Assembly: GCA_018830885.1 (NCBI GenBank)
Contig: JAHJRI010000183.1
Span: forward strand, 1-43,634
Origin: a bacterium
GTDB taxonomy: Bacteria > SAR324 > XYD2-FULL-50-16
DNA: 43,634 nucleotides
Direction of reading: 5' to 3'
The notes beneath the pieces were generated by a model, which saw only the letters and a program-made list of their open reading frames with translations, ran no database searches and was not told where the DNA came from. Below, one piece after another: positions 42,046 through 43,634 of this stretch. Each line of letters opens with the position of its first letter. The first letter of the stretch is position 1. Position numbers and translations under genes: made by a program.

Positions 42046-43118
42046 TTTCGCTCTCCTTTTTGTCGGGTATGCATCATGCGACCGCTTAACCGGCAGCCAT
42101 CAATATCCCCAATCAATGCCCCGAACTGGTAGGCATTTTCACTGGCCAGGAGCTTCTCATCAATGGGTTCGTAACGATCGAAATCCCTAGGAGAAGGGCA
42201 CAGGACAGCCAGGTACAGATCACGGGTGTTCGTCTGGCCTTCCGGGATGTCCGCAATCAATCCCTCATAGTTGTTAAGGTCCGGATAGGTTAGGTTTGTT
42301 CCTCCCTCCACCCGCACATTGGTCCGCAGGGAGACGGTTTGCCCGGTATTATAGACAACGAACAATGAAAGATAGCCTGTCTCCTGGGATGCAACACGCA
42401 GGTGAAAATAATCCCCCCGGGAAACCTGCTGTTCCGGCCTGCCCGATGAGTTGACGACTGTCTCAAGAGAAACGGCGACGTCCCGCTGGCCGGACCACAA
42501 TTCTGTAAAATCAGCCTGGGACAACCGGATCATGCGATCACCAATGGCTACGTACCAGAGCCCCCGGGTTCGCACCAGGCTCAGCGCTGGCTCACATCCC
42601 AGGGCGGATTTCAGCTTCTTCGCCAGGGGAGTCCCCGCATAATAGGGTAACCGGTTGCCTGGGGAGCAGATATCACCGACGTCAGCCTCAATCTCGTACA
42701 GAATTTTCCGGGCGATGGGCAGGTTCACGAACCGAAGGGCGATGAAATATTGATCTCCAACCACCTGCTGCTTCAGCACCCGGACATCATCCAGCTCCAT
42801 GCTGGCCTGTTCCCGAATCTCGGCTAGCACCTCGTATTTGCAGTCCATCACGGCATCCGGATTCTGGCGGCAATTCTGGATCTCCTTCCAGTTGGACTCA
42901 ACAATGACATTGATCTTGCGGACGACGTCCGATCGCGCTCTCCGTTTCGCCTCCTCCATGGTCCCGGCATCACCGTAGCCGATCACTTCGAAGGACTGCC
43001 CCCTCAAGCCCTGTTCAACATACCAGGCGGGTGCTGCCGGCTTTTCCTGAACCATGCTGCAACTGTTGATAAACAACAGGATCAGAATCAGAATCAGATA
43101 AACCGGATTTCTTTTCAT
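42042..43118 (-). CDS. LPP20/DUF4384-type lipoprotein
   Basis: 358 residues. The signal ends LLFINSC with the acylated Cys20. Residues about 35-135 (VIGYGDAGTMEEAKRRARSDVVRKI) match the LPP20 pattern. Residues about 200-310 (VNSSGRPEQQVSRGDYFHLRVAS, TGYLSLFVVYNTGQTVSL) match DUF4384, a beta-sandwich that often accompanies bacterial caspases. It is the first gene of the operon and is translationally coupled to the caspase gene. Confidence 0.8.
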   Translation of the reverse strand: MKRNPVYLILILILLFINSCSMVQEKPAAPAWYVEQGLRGQSFEVIGYGDAGTMEEAKRRARSDVVRKINVIVESNWKEIQNCRQNPDAVMDCKYEVLAEIREQASMELDDVRVLKQQVVGDQYFIALRFVNLPIARKILYEIEADVGDICSPGNRLPYYAGTPLAKKLKSALGCEPALSLVRTRGLWYVAIGDRMIRLSQADFTELWSGQRDVAVSLETVVNSSGRPEQQVSRGDYFHLRVASQETGYLSLFVVYNTGQTVSLRTNVRVEGGTNLTYPDLNNYEGLIADIPEGQTNTRDLYLAVLCPSPRDFDRYEPIDEKLLASENAYQFGALIGDIDGCRLSGRMMHTRQKGERK

Positions 43119-43200
43119 TTGGAAATCGTCTCAACGTTTTTTCAGAAACGGACGGGATAGTCAAAGGCACATAATTGAACCAAAGCGATTGCTGTTCATA

Positions 43201-43229
43201 CAGATACCTGTTTTACTTTGTATTGTCAA
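43201..43229 (-). promoter_or_regulatory. Promoter of the caspase operon
   Basis: On the minus strand: perfect TTGACA (43224-43229), 17 bases, TATCTG (43201-43206). The leader to the lipoprotein ATG would be about 75 bases. Confidence 0.5.
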
Positions 43230-43507
43230 TCAAAAAATTTTCTGTTTATATAGAAATTCAGATATTTACATGAAGGATCCGCACTTTAATGCAGGTATTC
43301 TATCTACGTGCACCGATCAGCTTCCCCGACCCTGTGAACTTATCCGCTACCATGCCTGATTCATGTCCGGATTTTGTCTTTCCCCTGTGCGGCATTATGC
43401 TGAAAAAGACGATTTAGAACAATAACAATGGTAGAATCAATGATCAGAAACTATTCGCTGGATTACTAGTATCGTGTTTCAAAAGTTTTCTACCTGAAAC
43501 TGGCATT
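43230..43507. other. Intergenic region, nothing further seen
   Basis: About 280 bases upstream of the caspase operon promoter with no gene, repeat or RNA that I can support. Confidence 0.4.
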
Positions 43508-43634
43508 TTAAGCTGCCTTTTCATGGGTTAATTCATGATTTGTTAATAGAGAATACATCGATTGTATTCTGTCCCGGCGTTCTTTCACTTTTTTGTCCCT
43601 GATGTTCTCTGTTTCGATGGTGTCTATAACGGAG
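43508..43634 (-). CDS. Partial gene, C-terminus only
   Basis: The minus frame from the window edge to TAA at 43508-43510 is open for 41 codons and ends NIRDKKVKERRDRIQSMYSL then LTNHELTHEKAA. It is strongly charged and helical. The protein is not identified; a transposase tail is possible given the neighbourhood. Confidence 0.4.
   Translation of the reverse strand, partial: SVIDTIETENIRDKKVKERRDRIQSMYSLLTNHELTHEKAA

Noticed and set aside
30304..43634. Right attachment site (second copy of the tRNA-Arg 3' end)
   Set aside because: No copy of the TTCGAGTCCTGG or GGGGACACC segments was found to the right of the integrase.
1..43634. CRISPR array or cas genes
   Set aside because: No regularly spaced repeats and no cas-type protein in any frame.

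Overview
Gram-negative, proteobacterial chromosome segment of moderate GC. The core genes (infC-rpmI-rplT, truB-rpsO-pnp, mnmA, lnt, sohB and a FabY-type ketoacyl synthase) look gammaproteobacterial. The sigma-54 response regulator and a multi-cluster ferredoxin protein are of types also common in sulfate-reducer lineages. I cannot place the organism below phylum level from the sequence.

Core region, 1-20317. A leftward cluster holds lnt, a MurG-like glycosyltransferase, a monoacylglycerol-lipase-like hydrolase and mnmA. It is followed by a rightward gene made of repeated helix-turn-helix-like units, then a leftward sigma-54 response regulator and sohB. Next come a ComFB-like gene, an alpha/beta hydrolase, a secreted protein and a MoxR ATPase. 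The translation block reads tRNA-Ile, tRNA-Ala, tRNA-Val, infC, rpmI, rplT on the minus strand. It looks like one tRNA-mRNA operon in which infC starts at a non-canonical AUA codon. Then come fabY, truB, rpsO, pnp and tRNA-Arg(CCT).

Integrated element, 20318 to about 30303. A zinc-ribbon tyrosine integrase sits at the 3' end of tRNA-Arg(CCT). Behind it are a two-gene operon (arginase-fold UPF0489 protein and CGNR-like zinc-finger protein) and a divergent early operon of small DNA-binding-type proteins. These lead to a P4-type primase/helicase, a highly structured origin-like noncoding region, a putative small terminase, a complete large terminase and one unknown gene. No portal, capsid or tail gene is present. 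The set (integration, control, autonomous replication, packaging) matches a phage satellite rather than a full prophage.

Accessory tract, about 30304-38895. This is an AT-richer run of short, same-strand genes: an AP2-like protein, several exported or lipid-anchored proteins, two HU/IHF-family proteins, a YheU-like protein, small membrane proteins, a ferredoxin protein, a secreted endonuclease I and a truncated secreted HNH-type nuclease. A decayed copy of part of that nuclease lies at 37085-37143. From about 38766 to 39837 is a graveyard of IS66 and IS1634-type fragments, with the tail of a TPR-type gene that the IS66 interrupted. No copy of the tRNA 3' end was found, so the right boundary of the island is unknown.

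Right end, 39838-43634. A leftward, translationally coupled operon encodes an LPP20/DUF4384-type lipoprotein, an exported caspase-like peptidase and a TlpA-like thioredoxin-fold protein, behind a promoter with a perfect -35 box. The last 127 bases hold the C-terminus of an unidentified leftward gene.
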